Shown here in pieces: positions 25,909-33,331 of a stretch of DNA of 64,000 nt. Position 1 is the first letter of the stretch. Every line of letters begins with the position of its first letter. The translations under genes and the position numbers were made by a program. The stretch spans positions 36,568 through 100,567 of the forward strand of contig JADKDT010000016.1 in assembly GCA_016714465.1 (NCBI GenBank), written 5' to 3'. Source of the stretch: Candidatus Brachythrix odensensis (GTDB taxonomy: Bacteria > Chloroflexota > Anaerolineae > J036 > Brachytrichaceae). A model generated the notes under the pieces. The model ran no database searches and was not told the DNA's origin. It worked only from the letters and a program-made list of their open reading frames with translations.

Positions 25909-27192
25909 ATGGGACTACTTGATGGAATTCTTGGCGCCGTGCTCGCGGGCGGGCAGCAAAGCAGCGCTCCCGCGCAGCGGCAATCTGCGCCCCAATCTGG
26001 CAGTGCCGCGGACCCTCTCGATGGATTGCTTGGCGCAATTCTCGGCGGCAATCCTTCGGTTCAGCAACGTGCCCAACAGCAGGGCGTGTCCATTGACGAC
26101 ATCCTTGCGAGCATCGCTGGCGGCGGCGGGCAGACTGCCGCGCCACAGCTTCCGTCTGCGCCGCAAAGCCAGGGCGGGATGGGCGACATCCTGGGCTCGA
26201 TCTTGGGTGGCGCGATGGGCGGCCAGCCCCAGCAACAGCAGATGCCAAGTGCCGGGCAGGGCGGGGTGGGCGACATCCTGGGCTCGATCCTGGGTGGCGC
26301 GACGGGCGGCCAGCCCCAGCAACAGCAGATGCCAAGTGCCGGGCAGGGCGGGATGGGCGACATCCTGGGCTCGATCCTGGGTGGCGCGACGGGCGGCCAG
26401 CCCCAGCAACAGCAGATGCCAAGTGCCGGGCAGGGCGGGATGGGCGACATCCTGGGCTCGATCCTGGGTGGCGCGATGGGCGGCCAGCCCCAGCAACAGC
26501 AGATGCCAAGTGCCGGGCAGGGCGGGATGGGCGACATCCTGGGCTCGATCCTGGGTGGCGCGATGGGCGGCCAGCAACAGCAACAGCAGATGCCAAGTGG
26601 CGGGCAGGGCGGGATGGGCGACATCCTGGGCTCGATCCTGGGTGGCGCGATGGGCGGCCAGCCCCAGCAACAGCAGATGCCGAGTGCCGGGCAGGGTGGC
26701 CTTGGACCTTTGGGCAGCATCCTTGGGGCGGTCATTGGCGGAGGCGCCGCCGGCGGTGGCGACCTCAAGAGCATCGGCATTTCGGTTGCGGCCAACGCCT
26801 TCCTCGCGCCGATTGTCAACAAGATCGCCGCCAAGTTGGGTTTGCCCCCGTCTGTGGCCCAGGCGATTGTGGCGTTTGCCGTGCAGAAGCTGGTCCTCGG
26901 CGCCGCCCAGCAGCGCGCTCAGCCCTCGGCTGGCAGCGCCGTCCAACCTCAAGCGGGCACAGCCCCCAACATCAACGATATTCTGCAGACGCTCGGCCAG
27001 GGCCAGCGGATCGACCGCCGCACCATCAAGATGGTTGGGTTTGCCGATGAGCTCGCCGCGGAGGCCGACATAGATCCCACCACCGCCGCGCGCGGCCTGC
27101 AAGCGGTCTTTGATGAGTTTTCGGGCCCGATGACGACGACCGCTGAACAACCGGATTACTCAAGCCTGCTGCAGAAGTGGGTGCCGAGTTAA
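25909..27192 (+). CDS. repeat-rich DUF937-like protein
   Basis: A 427-residue protein that begins MGLLDGILGAVLAGG, as DUF937/YidB-like proteins do. The centre holds six near-identical 29-residue repeats (MGDILGSILGGAMGGQ followed by a Pro/Gln block QPQQQQMPSAGQGG). The C-terminal 150 residues contain a predicted helical domain (ISVAANAFLAPIVNKIAAKL, then VAQAIVAFAVQKLVLG) and a final AEADIDPTTAARGLQAVFDE segment. No enzyme motif is visible. A good Shine-Dalgarno (TTGGAGG) precedes the ATG. It could be a structural or surface-assembly protein. Confidence 0.75.
   Translation: MGLLDGILGAVLAGGQQSSAPAQRQSAPQSGSAADPLDGLLGAILGGNPSVQQRAQQQGVSIDDILASIAGGGGQTAAPQLPSAPQSQGGMGDILGSILGGAMGGQPQQQQMPSAGQGGVGDILGSILGGATGGQPQQQQMPSAGQGGMGDILGSILGGATGGQPQQQQMPSAGQGGMGDILGSILGGAMGGQPQQQQMPSAGQGGMGDILGSILGGAMGGQQQQQQMPSGGQGGMGDILGSILGGAMGGQPQQQQMPSAGQGGLGPLGSILGAVIGGGAAGGGDLKSIGISVAANAFLAPIVNKIAAKLGLPPSVAQAIVAFAVQKLVLGAAQQRAQPSAGSAVQPQAGTAPNINDILQTLGQGQRIDRRTIKMVGFADELAAEADIDPTTAARGLQAVFDEFSGPMTTTAEQPDYSSLLQKWVPS
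26169..26705 (+). repeat. six tandem 87-bp coding repeats
   Basis: Units spaced exactly 87 bases apart (for example the CGACATC at 26184, 26271, 26358, 26445, 26532 and 26619). The DNA is almost identical between units, and the differences keep the reading frame. Near-identity at silent sites points to recent duplication or gene conversion. Confidence 0.92.
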
Positions 27193-27193
27193 T

Positions 27194-28442
27194 TTGGCTA
27201 TATTGCAAAGCTCCGACCCGATCATCATTATTGGCGCGGGGATGGCCGGTCTGGCTGCAGCTGAGCGCCTGCGGGCGTCCGGCTTCCATCCGCTTGTGCT
27301 CGAGGCCTCGGATGGAATCGGGGGCCGGGTGCGCTCCGATCGGGCGAATGGGGTGGTGGAATTGGGGGCCGAGTTCATCCATGGCGCGCGGGCCGCAACA
27401 TGGGAGGTCCTCAAGAGGGCGAACCTCAAGACGCGGCCATATGAGGTCGATGACGCTACCCCCCGTCGCTTCTCATACGGCGGCGCGCTGCAGCCCGTCG
27501 ACTGGGCCCTGGCCAATCAGATCGAGGCCTACGTTGCGCGCGGCGAGCAATATGCCGGTCCCGATATCAGCCTGACCGAGTGGTTCGAGCAAATTGCGCC
27601 GGCTCGGTGATCCTGCCGCAACCCTGGCGCGCAATCGGATCGCGCGGATTGAGGCAGCCTCGCCCGACGATTTAAGCGCGCTCGCGGTGGCGCGCGAGCG
27701 CCAGCTCAATACTGCCGGATGGGAAAACTTTCGTTTGCCCGGTGGCTACGACGCTGTGGCCGCCACGCTTGCTGAGGGCACCCGCATTCGCCTGAACGCC
27801 CCCGTGACCGAGGTGTCATGGGCCTCGGCCGGAGCCGTGGTCACGCTCGCCTCGGGTGAGACTCTGCCGGCGCGGGCCGTTATCCTGACTGCATCGCTGG
27901 GCGTCATGCAACGTGGTCTGATTCGCTTCGATCCCGCCCTGCCACAACGCAAGCGCGATGCCATTGGCCGATTGCGGATGGGCCCGGCGTCCAAGCTGAT
28001 CCTTTGGTTTCGGCGCGCCTTCTGGCCGGCGTTTAGCTTTCTGGGCGCGGACCGGCAGCTGCCGAGCTGGTGGCGTGCGGCTGAAGCGACCGCTCTGGTG
28101 GGATTCGCCGGGGGCCCGGACGCGATTCGACTTGGCGAGCTCGGAGAGCGGGCTGCCATCGAGATTGCGCTGGCGGAGTTGACGGCCTTGTTTGGTCCGG
28201 ATGCGCGCAACGAATTCTTGCGCGGTGCGCTTATGGACTGGCCGAGCGAGCCATGGATTCTGGGCGGCTACAGTTACACGCCTGTGGGCGCCGGCTCGGC
28301 GCGGGAAGATCTTGCTGAACCGCTCTCGACGCTTTTCTTTGCGGGCGAGGCGACCTCAATAAATGGTCATGTCGGCACGGTGCACGGCGCCATAGAATCG
28401 GGCTGGCGCGTTGCAGCCGAAGTGATGTCCGGCATGCGTTGA
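27194..28442 (+). CDS. flavin-containing amine oxidase (frameshifted)
   Basis: FAD-dependent oxidase of the monoamine/polyamine oxidase type, about 415 residues. The Rossmann FAD site IIIIGAGMAGLAAAERLRAS is followed by GGRVRSDRANGVVELGAEFI. The first frame stops after WFEQIAPAR at 27610; the protein resumes in another frame with GDPAATLARNRIARIEAA and runs to the C-terminal FAD-binding LFFAGEATSINGHVGTVHGA at 28442. The break is near 27600. The first codon is TTG 27194 (or TTG 27206), 1 base after the previous stop, so it is probably cotranscribed with the repeat protein. Confidence 0.8.
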
Positions 28443-28460
28443 TGCGCCGTTTGCGCGTGA

Positions 28461-28466
28461 TACGAT
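28461..28466 (+). promoter_or_regulatory. extended -10 box of the esterase gene
   Basis: TACGAT with upstream TG, 13 bases before the ATG at 28480; a short leader of about 5 nt is predicted. Confidence 0.35.
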
Positions 28467-28479
28467 CGTCAATCCTCGA

Positions 28480-29368
28480 ATGTCCGCACGTGTCAAGACG
28501 CACTGGGAGCGCTATCCCCAGCCGCCCTTTGTTCGTCCCCACACCGTTGTCGGGGACGTTCGCGTGCTGCGCGGAGTCAGCGGCGGAGGTCTCGAACCGC
28601 GCGACGTGTATGTCTATTTGCCGCCCGGGTATGAACACACTCGCAAACGGTATCCCGTGTTGTATCTTCAAGACGGGCAGAATGCCTTTGATGACGCGCT
28701 CGCGTTCGCCGGCGAGTGGGGGGCTGATGACGCCGCAGAGGCGCTGGCCGCAAAGGGATTGCCCTGCATCATCGTGGCGGTGCCCAACGCAGGCGGCCAA
28801 CGAATGAGCGAATATAACCCCTGGCCGCGCTCGTCCTCGAAGTTCGGCACAGGCGAGGCCAAAGGGCCGGCCTATTTGGCCCTCCTCACCAACACAATCC
28901 GAGGCATCGTAAACCTGTCGTTTCGCACTCGGACTGAGCCCGAGTACACAGGCATTGGCGGGTCGTCTTTGGGAGGCTTGATTTCGGCCTACGCCGCGCT
29001 CGCCCATCCGGATGTGTTCGGCTATTGCATCGCCATGTCGCCCGCGCTGTGGTTCTCGTTCGGCGAGATTTTCGTTCGCGGCCTGGCCACGCGCGCGGCA
29101 TGCGCGCTTCTACGTCGACATCGGGGGTCAGGAGGGCCGCTGGAAGGCCGAGAGTGGCGTGCCGACCATGGTCAAGGACGCGCGCCATCTGCGCGATGTT
29201 CTGACCGAGCATGGGCATGTGGTTGCCTACGTTGAGGATAAGAACGGACGTCACACCGAAGCCGACTGGCGTCGCCGTTTCCCCGCGGCCCTGGAGTGGT
29301 TCCTCGCGCCCAGTCGCCGGCCCGACGGCCTGCAAGGTTTCAAGCACAGACTCGGTGACGTCTGGTAA
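28480..29368 (+). CDS. esterase D-like alpha/beta hydrolase (frameshifted)
   Basis: A putative esterase of about 295 residues. DVYVYLPPGYEHTRKRYPVL followed by YLQDGQNAFDD is the start of the esterase/enterochelin-esterase family, and the nucleophile elbow is GIGGSSLGGLIS (G-x-S-x-G). After GLATRA near 29093 the frame is lost; the next frame gives RFYVDIGGQEGR, the catalytic-Asp strand region, and the catalytic-His-like NGRHTEADWRRRFP, ending at 29368. One missing base in a GCGCGCGG run explains the break. It converges on the MFS gene 13 bases away. Confidence 0.8.
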
Positions 29369-29381
29369 AGCAGGAATTCAC

Positions 29382-30641
29382 TTAGCCTGACGAGGGGAAG
29401 GCGAGCGGCGCGGGTCGCGTGATGCGCAAGGCAACAACGCCCGCGACGATTGCCATCACGCCGGTCACGGCAAAGGCGAAGCCATACGCGCCGAATTGTT
29501 CTCGAATGGCGCCGCCCAGCGCGCTGGACAATGCCGCCCCAAGTTGATGGGCGCAGAACACCCAGCCGTAAACCAGCCCCACGTTCTTGCGGCCGAAATT
29601 GTCGGCCACCAGCACCTGGGTGGGCGGCACTGTGGCGATGTAATCGAGGCCAAACAGAATCATGAAGAACGACAGCCCGACTTCCTCGGTGAAAAGCGGC
29701 AGAAGCAAAAGCGAGGCGCCCCGAAAAACGTAGTAAACCAGCAAGAGCTTGCGCGGGTCGACCCGGTCCGTAAGCCATCCCGAACCCATGGTCCCGGCGA
29801 AGTTCATCACGCCCATGACCGAAAGTAAACCGGCCGCAGTCAGCGCGCCCAACCCGCAATCGGCGGCGTAGGCCATGAAATGCGTCCCAATGATGCCATT
29901 GCTGGAGAAGCCGCACACGAAAAATGTGCCCGCCAGCATCCAGAATGTGGGCGATCGCAGCGCGCCCGACATGACGCTGCCTGTAGGGGATTGAGACCGA
30001 GCTGGAGGCGCGACCACATCCGAGGCAGGGGCGCCGTAGGGAAGCAGGCCCTTGTCGGCCGGCTCATCGCGCATGATCAACCAGACAGGGACGACGATTA
30101 TTGCGGCGATGCCGGCCACGATGAGGGAGGTCGTCCGCCATCCCAACCCGAGGACGAGTCCCGTCAGCGCGGGGGTGAAGATGAGCTGTCCTGCTGCGGT
30201 CGCGGCGCCAAATATCCCGCTGACCAGGCCGCGCTTCGTGTAGAACCAGCGATTTGCGACGCTTGCCCCAATGACAGCGCCCCCGAGGCCGGTGCTGAGG
30301 CCGCTCAGCGCGCCCCAGACCAGGTCCATCTGCCAAATCTCGCGCATGGCGGCGCTGATGGCGCTCGATAGCGCCATCAACACGATCCCCGCGACTGCGA
30401 CGCGCCGCGGCCCAAAACGTCCGATCAGCCCCCCGGCAAACGGCGATCCCAGCCCAAAAACGATCAGTCCGAGCGAGATCGCAAGCGAGACCGCGCTGCG
30501 ATCCCAGCCCGTGTCCTGCATGATTGGCACGAGCATGATCCCCGGAACCGAGCGCACACCGGCCGCGACCAGTAGAAGCAGGATGGTCGCCGCGACAACA
30601 TACCAGCCGTAGAAAACAGGGCGGCCCTGCGCGTTTTGCAT
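29382..30641 (-). CDS. MFS transporter, oxalate/formate-antiporter-like (OFA family)
   Basis: A 419-residue, 12-helix transporter. The start FYGWYVVAATILLLLV and the first-half MLVPIMQDTGWDRSAVS are typical of the OFA/monocarboxylate branch, and the loop 2-3 reads GLIGRFGPRRVAV. The middle has RWFYTKRGLVSGIF. The substrate is probably an organic anion, but this is not proven. A TAGAAT box 8 bases before the ATG predicts a leaderless transcript. It diverges from the GntR gene. Confidence 0.85.
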   Translation of the reverse strand: MQNAQGRPVFYGWYVVAATILLLLVAAGVRSVPGIMLVPIMQDTGWDRSAVSLAISLGLIVFGLGSPFAGGLIGRFGPRRVAVAGIVLMALSSAISAAMREIWQMDLVWGALSGLSTGLGGAVIGASVANRWFYTKRGLVSGIFGAATAAGQLIFTPALTGLVLGLGWRTTSLIVAGIAAIIVVPVWLIMRDEPADKGLLPYGAPASDVVAPPARSQSPTGSVMSGALRSPTFWMLAGTFFVCGFSSNGIIGTHFMAYAADCGLGALTAAGLLSVMGVMNFAGTMGSGWLTDRVDPRKLLLVYYVFRGASLLLLPLFTEEVGLSFFMILFGLDYIATVPPTQVLVADNFGRKNVGLVYGWVFCAHQLGAALSSALGGAIREQFGAYGFAFAVTGVMAIVAGVVALRITRPAPLAFPSSG

Positions 30642-30649
30642 GACGCCAG

Positions 30650-30655
30650 ATTCTA
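30650..30655 (-). promoter_or_regulatory. -10 box of the OFA-type MFS gene
   Basis: TAGAAT on the minus strand, 8 bases before the ATG at 30641. This is leaderless spacing. Confidence 0.4.
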
Positions 30656-30758
30656 GTTGGAAAGTCGAGACGCTGAGGTCGACCTGTCAGGTCGAGGCGT
30701 GCCCGGGAACACCGGTCAGGTACGCCGGACTTGCGCCCCGCGTTGCCCGTCAAAACGT

Positions 30759-30773
30759 TATAATGTCATGACA
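30759..30773 (+). promoter_or_regulatory. GntR gene -10 box overlapped by a palindromic operator candidate
   Basis: TATAAT (30759-30764) overlaps the perfect 10-bp palindrome TGTCATGACA (30764-30773), which ends 2 bases before the GntR ATG. A dyad at the transcription start is a classic autorepression site for HutC-type regulators. Confidence 0.5.
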
Positions 30774-30775
30774 AT

Positions 30776-31504
30776 ATGACCAGCGTGGATAGAAAGTCCC
30801 CGATGCCGTTGTACTTCCAGCTCAAGCGGCTGCTCTTGGAGAAAATCACCTCCCATGCCTGGAAGCCAGGTGATTTGGTTCCGAGTGAACAGGAACTGCA
30901 AGTCGGCCATCAACTGAGTCGAACGACGGTGCGCCAGGCGCTCATTGAGCTTGTGGCAGAGGGACATCTGGTCCGCCAGCGCGGACGCGGCACCTTCGTC
31001 GCCCAGCCAAAATTTGAGCATAGTCCGTTGCGCCGGCGAGGCATCAGCCAGTATTTGATCGCCCAGGGGCTGACCCCGGGCCTGCGAGTGCTGGACGCCG
31101 ATTGGTCGCCACCACCGGCGGCGGTGCGCGCGGCGCTGCAACTTGAGGCCGGACAGCGGGCGTATCGTATTCGTCGGCTGCGCCTGGCCGATGACCAGCC
31201 AATTGGTGTGCTGACCTCGTGGCTGCCAGAATCCGTTGCGCGGGCGATTGACACGGCCGCGCTGAACCAGGGAGAATCGCTGCATTACCTGCGTAATCTT
31301 CCTCAAATGCTGAAAACGCGCGCCACACGCGCGATTGAGGCCGTTGCGGCTCGCGAGGAAGAAGCGCGACTTTTGCAGGCTCGCAAGGGCTCTCCCATGC
31401 TCATGATCGAACGCACCGTCATCGGCGCCGATGGTGCGCCGGTTGAGTTCATGCGGGCGGTGTATCGGGGTGACCGACTCAAGTACCAGGTGCCTGATGA
31501 CTAA
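30776..31504 (+). CDS. GntR family (HutC subfamily) transcriptional regulator
   Basis: A 242-residue repressor-type protein. The N-terminal winged helix (PLYFQLKRLLLEKI, then PSEQELQVGHQLSRTTVRQA and GRGTFVAQPK) is followed by a UTRA ligand domain (residues about 90-235; ISQYLIAQGLTPGLRVLDAD, LMIERTVIGADGAPVEFMRA, and a final YRGDRLKYQV). It overlaps the amidase start by 8 bases, so the two are one unit. It probably senses the amidase substrate or product and represses its own promoter. Confidence 0.9.
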   Translation: MTSVDRKSPMPLYFQLKRLLLEKITSHAWKPGDLVPSEQELQVGHQLSRTTVRQALIELVAEGHLVRQRGRGTFVAQPKFEHSPLRRRGISQYLIAQGLTPGLRVLDADWSPPPAAVRAALQLEAGQRAYRIRRLRLADDQPIGVLTSWLPESVARAIDTAALNQGESLHYLRNLPQMLKTRATRAIEAVAAREEEARLLQARKGSPMLMIERTVIGADGAPVEFMRAVYRGDRLKYQVPDD

Positions 31505-32924
31505 TTCCCGGCAGACCACCGACCTCGCCCTTGCCTCCGCTGTCGATCTTGCCCGCATGGTTCGGGCCGGAGAGGTATCCCCGGTTGAAATCCTTGATGC
31601 CGTCTATGACCGCATCAAGACGTTGGATAGCAGGGTGAATGCGTTTTGCGCGCTGACCGAGGAATCTGCCCGGGCTCACGCCCGCGCGGCTGAGGCCCAG
31701 GTTGCGGCAGGCAGTCCACTCGGCCCGCTGCATGGCGTCCCTGTCTCAATCAAGGATCTGCTCCTTACCCGAGGCGTGAGGACCATGCGGGGGTCCGCCG
31801 TCTACGCTGATTTCGTTCCGCAGGAGAACGCGCCCGCCGTCGACCTGATCCAGGCTGCGGGCGCGATTGTGATCGGAAAGACCACTACCCCAGAACTTGG
31901 CTGGAAAGGCGTGACCGATAGCCCGGTAACCGGTGTCACTCGCAATCCTTGGAATCTGGACTTGACTCCCGGCGGCTCTTCGGGCGGCGCCGCAGTTGCG
32001 GTCGCGCTCGGCATGGGCCCGTTGGCAGTGGGCACCGATGGAGGCGGCTCTATTCGCATCCCCGCCTCCTTTACAGGCGTGTTCGGGCTCAAGCCATCGT
32101 TTGGGCGCGTCCCGGTTTTCCCGCCGAGCGCCGTTGGGGTGATGTCGCATGTCGGTCCGATCGCGTTTTCGGTAAGGGACGCCGGATTGATGTTGAACGG
32201 AATGACCGGCGCCGACGTGCGCGATCCATTCTCGCTGCCCGCCAACGGGACGGACTATCTGGCCGCCTGCGACGGCGGTGCGCAAGGCCTGCGGGTCGCC
32301 TGGAGCCCGACCCTCGGCTATGCCCCGGTTGATCCTGAGGTGCGCACGTTATGCGAACGGGCGGCCCGCGTCTTTGCGGATGAGCTTGGTTGCGTGGTGG
32401 AAGAGGCCGATCCAGGTTTCGCCAATCCCGCCCCATTCTTCAAGCTTCTTTGGGCGTGCGGCCTTGGCGCGGCGGTGCGCGACTACTTCCCGGCCTGGGC
32501 CGAGCGCATGGATCCCGGGCTTGTGGCGATGGTCCGCGAATACGACGGCGCCTCTGCGGCGGAGCTTGCCGGCGCCCACGCGGAGCGACTGAAGCTCTAC
32601 GACGTGCTGCGGCGCTTCTTTGAGCGCTATGACCTGTTGCTCACGCCGACCATGCCGACCACAGCCTGGAAGGCCGGCGTCCCGATTCCGGTGGAGATTG
32701 CCGGGGGGTCCACGGCCGAGTTTCGCTACACCCCGTTTACGTTTCCGTTCAACATGAGCGGGCATCCCGCGGCCAGTGTGCCGTGCGGCATCGCGTCATC
32801 CGGAATGCCCGTCGGGCTGCAAATCGTGGGCCGGCGCTGGGCAGATGCACAGGTATTGCGCGCCGCCGCCGCGTTCGAGGAGGCCCGGCCTTGGCCGCGA
32901 CCGCCGATGTCCCGAACAGCATAA
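31497..32924 (+). CDS. amidase (amidase signature family)
   Basis: A 475-residue amide hydrolase. The Ser-cisSer-Lys triad is visible: Lys in PVSIKDLLLT, then the Gly/Ser-rich PGGSSGGAAVAVALG and GTDGGGSIRIPASFTG containing the two serines. These enzymes hydrolyse small amides; GatA is excluded by the lack of gatB/gatC neighbours, although the fold is shared. Start at ATG 31497 overlapping the GntR stop; an open frame further upstream is not used. The end VLRAAAAFEEARPW is typical for the family. Confidence 0.88.
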   Translation: MTNSRQTTDLALASAVDLARMVRAGEVSPVEILDAVYDRIKTLDSRVNAFCALTEESARAHARAAEAQVAAGSPLGPLHGVPVSIKDLLLTRGVRTMRGSAVYADFVPQENAPAVDLIQAAGAIVIGKTTTPELGWKGVTDSPVTGVTRNPWNLDLTPGGSSGGAAVAVALGMGPLAVGTDGGGSIRIPASFTGVFGLKPSFGRVPVFPPSAVGVMSHVGPIAFSVRDAGLMLNGMTGADVRDPFSLPANGTDYLAACDGGAQGLRVAWSPTLGYAPVDPEVRTLCERAARVFADELGCVVEEADPGFANPAPFFKLLWACGLGAAVRDYFPAWAERMDPGLVAMVREYDGASAAELAGAHAERLKLYDVLRRFFERYDLLLTPTMPTTAWKAGVPIPVEIAGGSTAEFRYTPFTFPFNMSGHPAASVPCGIASSGMPVGLQIVGRRWADAQVLRAAAAFEEARPWPRPPMSRTA

Positions 32925-32932
32925 CGTTGTGG

Positions 32933-32952
32933 GCGCAGCCTTCAGGCTGCGC
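32933..32952. terminator. hairpin between convergent amidase and PPOX genes
   Basis: A 9-bp perfect stem (GCGCAGCCT / AGGCTGCGC) with a tight TC loop, 9 bases after the amidase stop and overlapping the 3' end of the opposing gene. There is no long T-run. A bidirectional terminator is plausible. Confidence 0.5.
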
Positions 32953-33328
32953 TGTCCGTGCTCCAACTCAGCCAGCGCGTCACGCGAATCTCGAATACCG
33001 CGCCGTAGTCCGAATCGGCGTTGATGTCCCATCCGTATTTGGCCTTGAATGCGTCGACGAGCGCGTCGGGAAACGGCCCCTCCATCCGCGCTGCGGCGCC
33101 CTCGGCCAGGGCCGGCTTGTCGCCATTCTCGAGCGAAAACATAACGTTCGACTGCGTGCCAATGTTCCGCGCTTTGACGCTCTTCGGGCTGGTGCAAATC
33201 CAGGCCCCGCCATTCCACCAGACAAACCAGATTGGAACGAGGTGCGGTTTGCCGTTGGCGCGCACGGTCGCCAGCCAGATGTTGCGTTCGGACGTGAGAC
33301 GGGCTTCAATCTCAGGGGTAGGTTTCAT
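32942..33328 (-). CDS. pyridoxamine 5'-phosphate oxidase-like (F420/FMN split-barrel) protein
   Basis: A 128-residue split-barrel protein MKPTPEIEARLTSERNIWLA... with TVRANGKPHLVPIWFVWWNG, the N-terminal strands that bind FMN or F420 in the PPOX family, then ICTSPKSVKARNIG (phosphate-contact Lys/Arg region). It lacks the length of true PdxH (about 215). Deazaflavin-dependent oxidoreductases and heme-utilisation proteins share this fold. It starts 3 bases downstream of the mutS stop, so it is likely the last gene of that transcript. Confidence 0.8.
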   Translation of the reverse strand: MKPTPEIEARLTSERNIWLATVRANGKPHLVPIWFVWWNGGAWICTSPKSVKARNIGTQSNVMFSLENGDKPALAEGAAARMEGPFPDALVDAFKAKYGWDINADSDYGAVFEIRVTRWLSWSTDSAA

Positions 33329-33331
33329 GGG

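Noticed and set aside
26169..26705. CRISPR array
   Set aside because: The repeats are contiguous 87-bp coding units with no spacers, in frame in a protein gene.
25808..27150. Open frames of 260-410 codons opposite the repeat protein
   Set aside because: They are mirror images of the 87-bp repeats with no start signal; the plus-strand frame has the family N-terminus and a Shine-Dalgarno.
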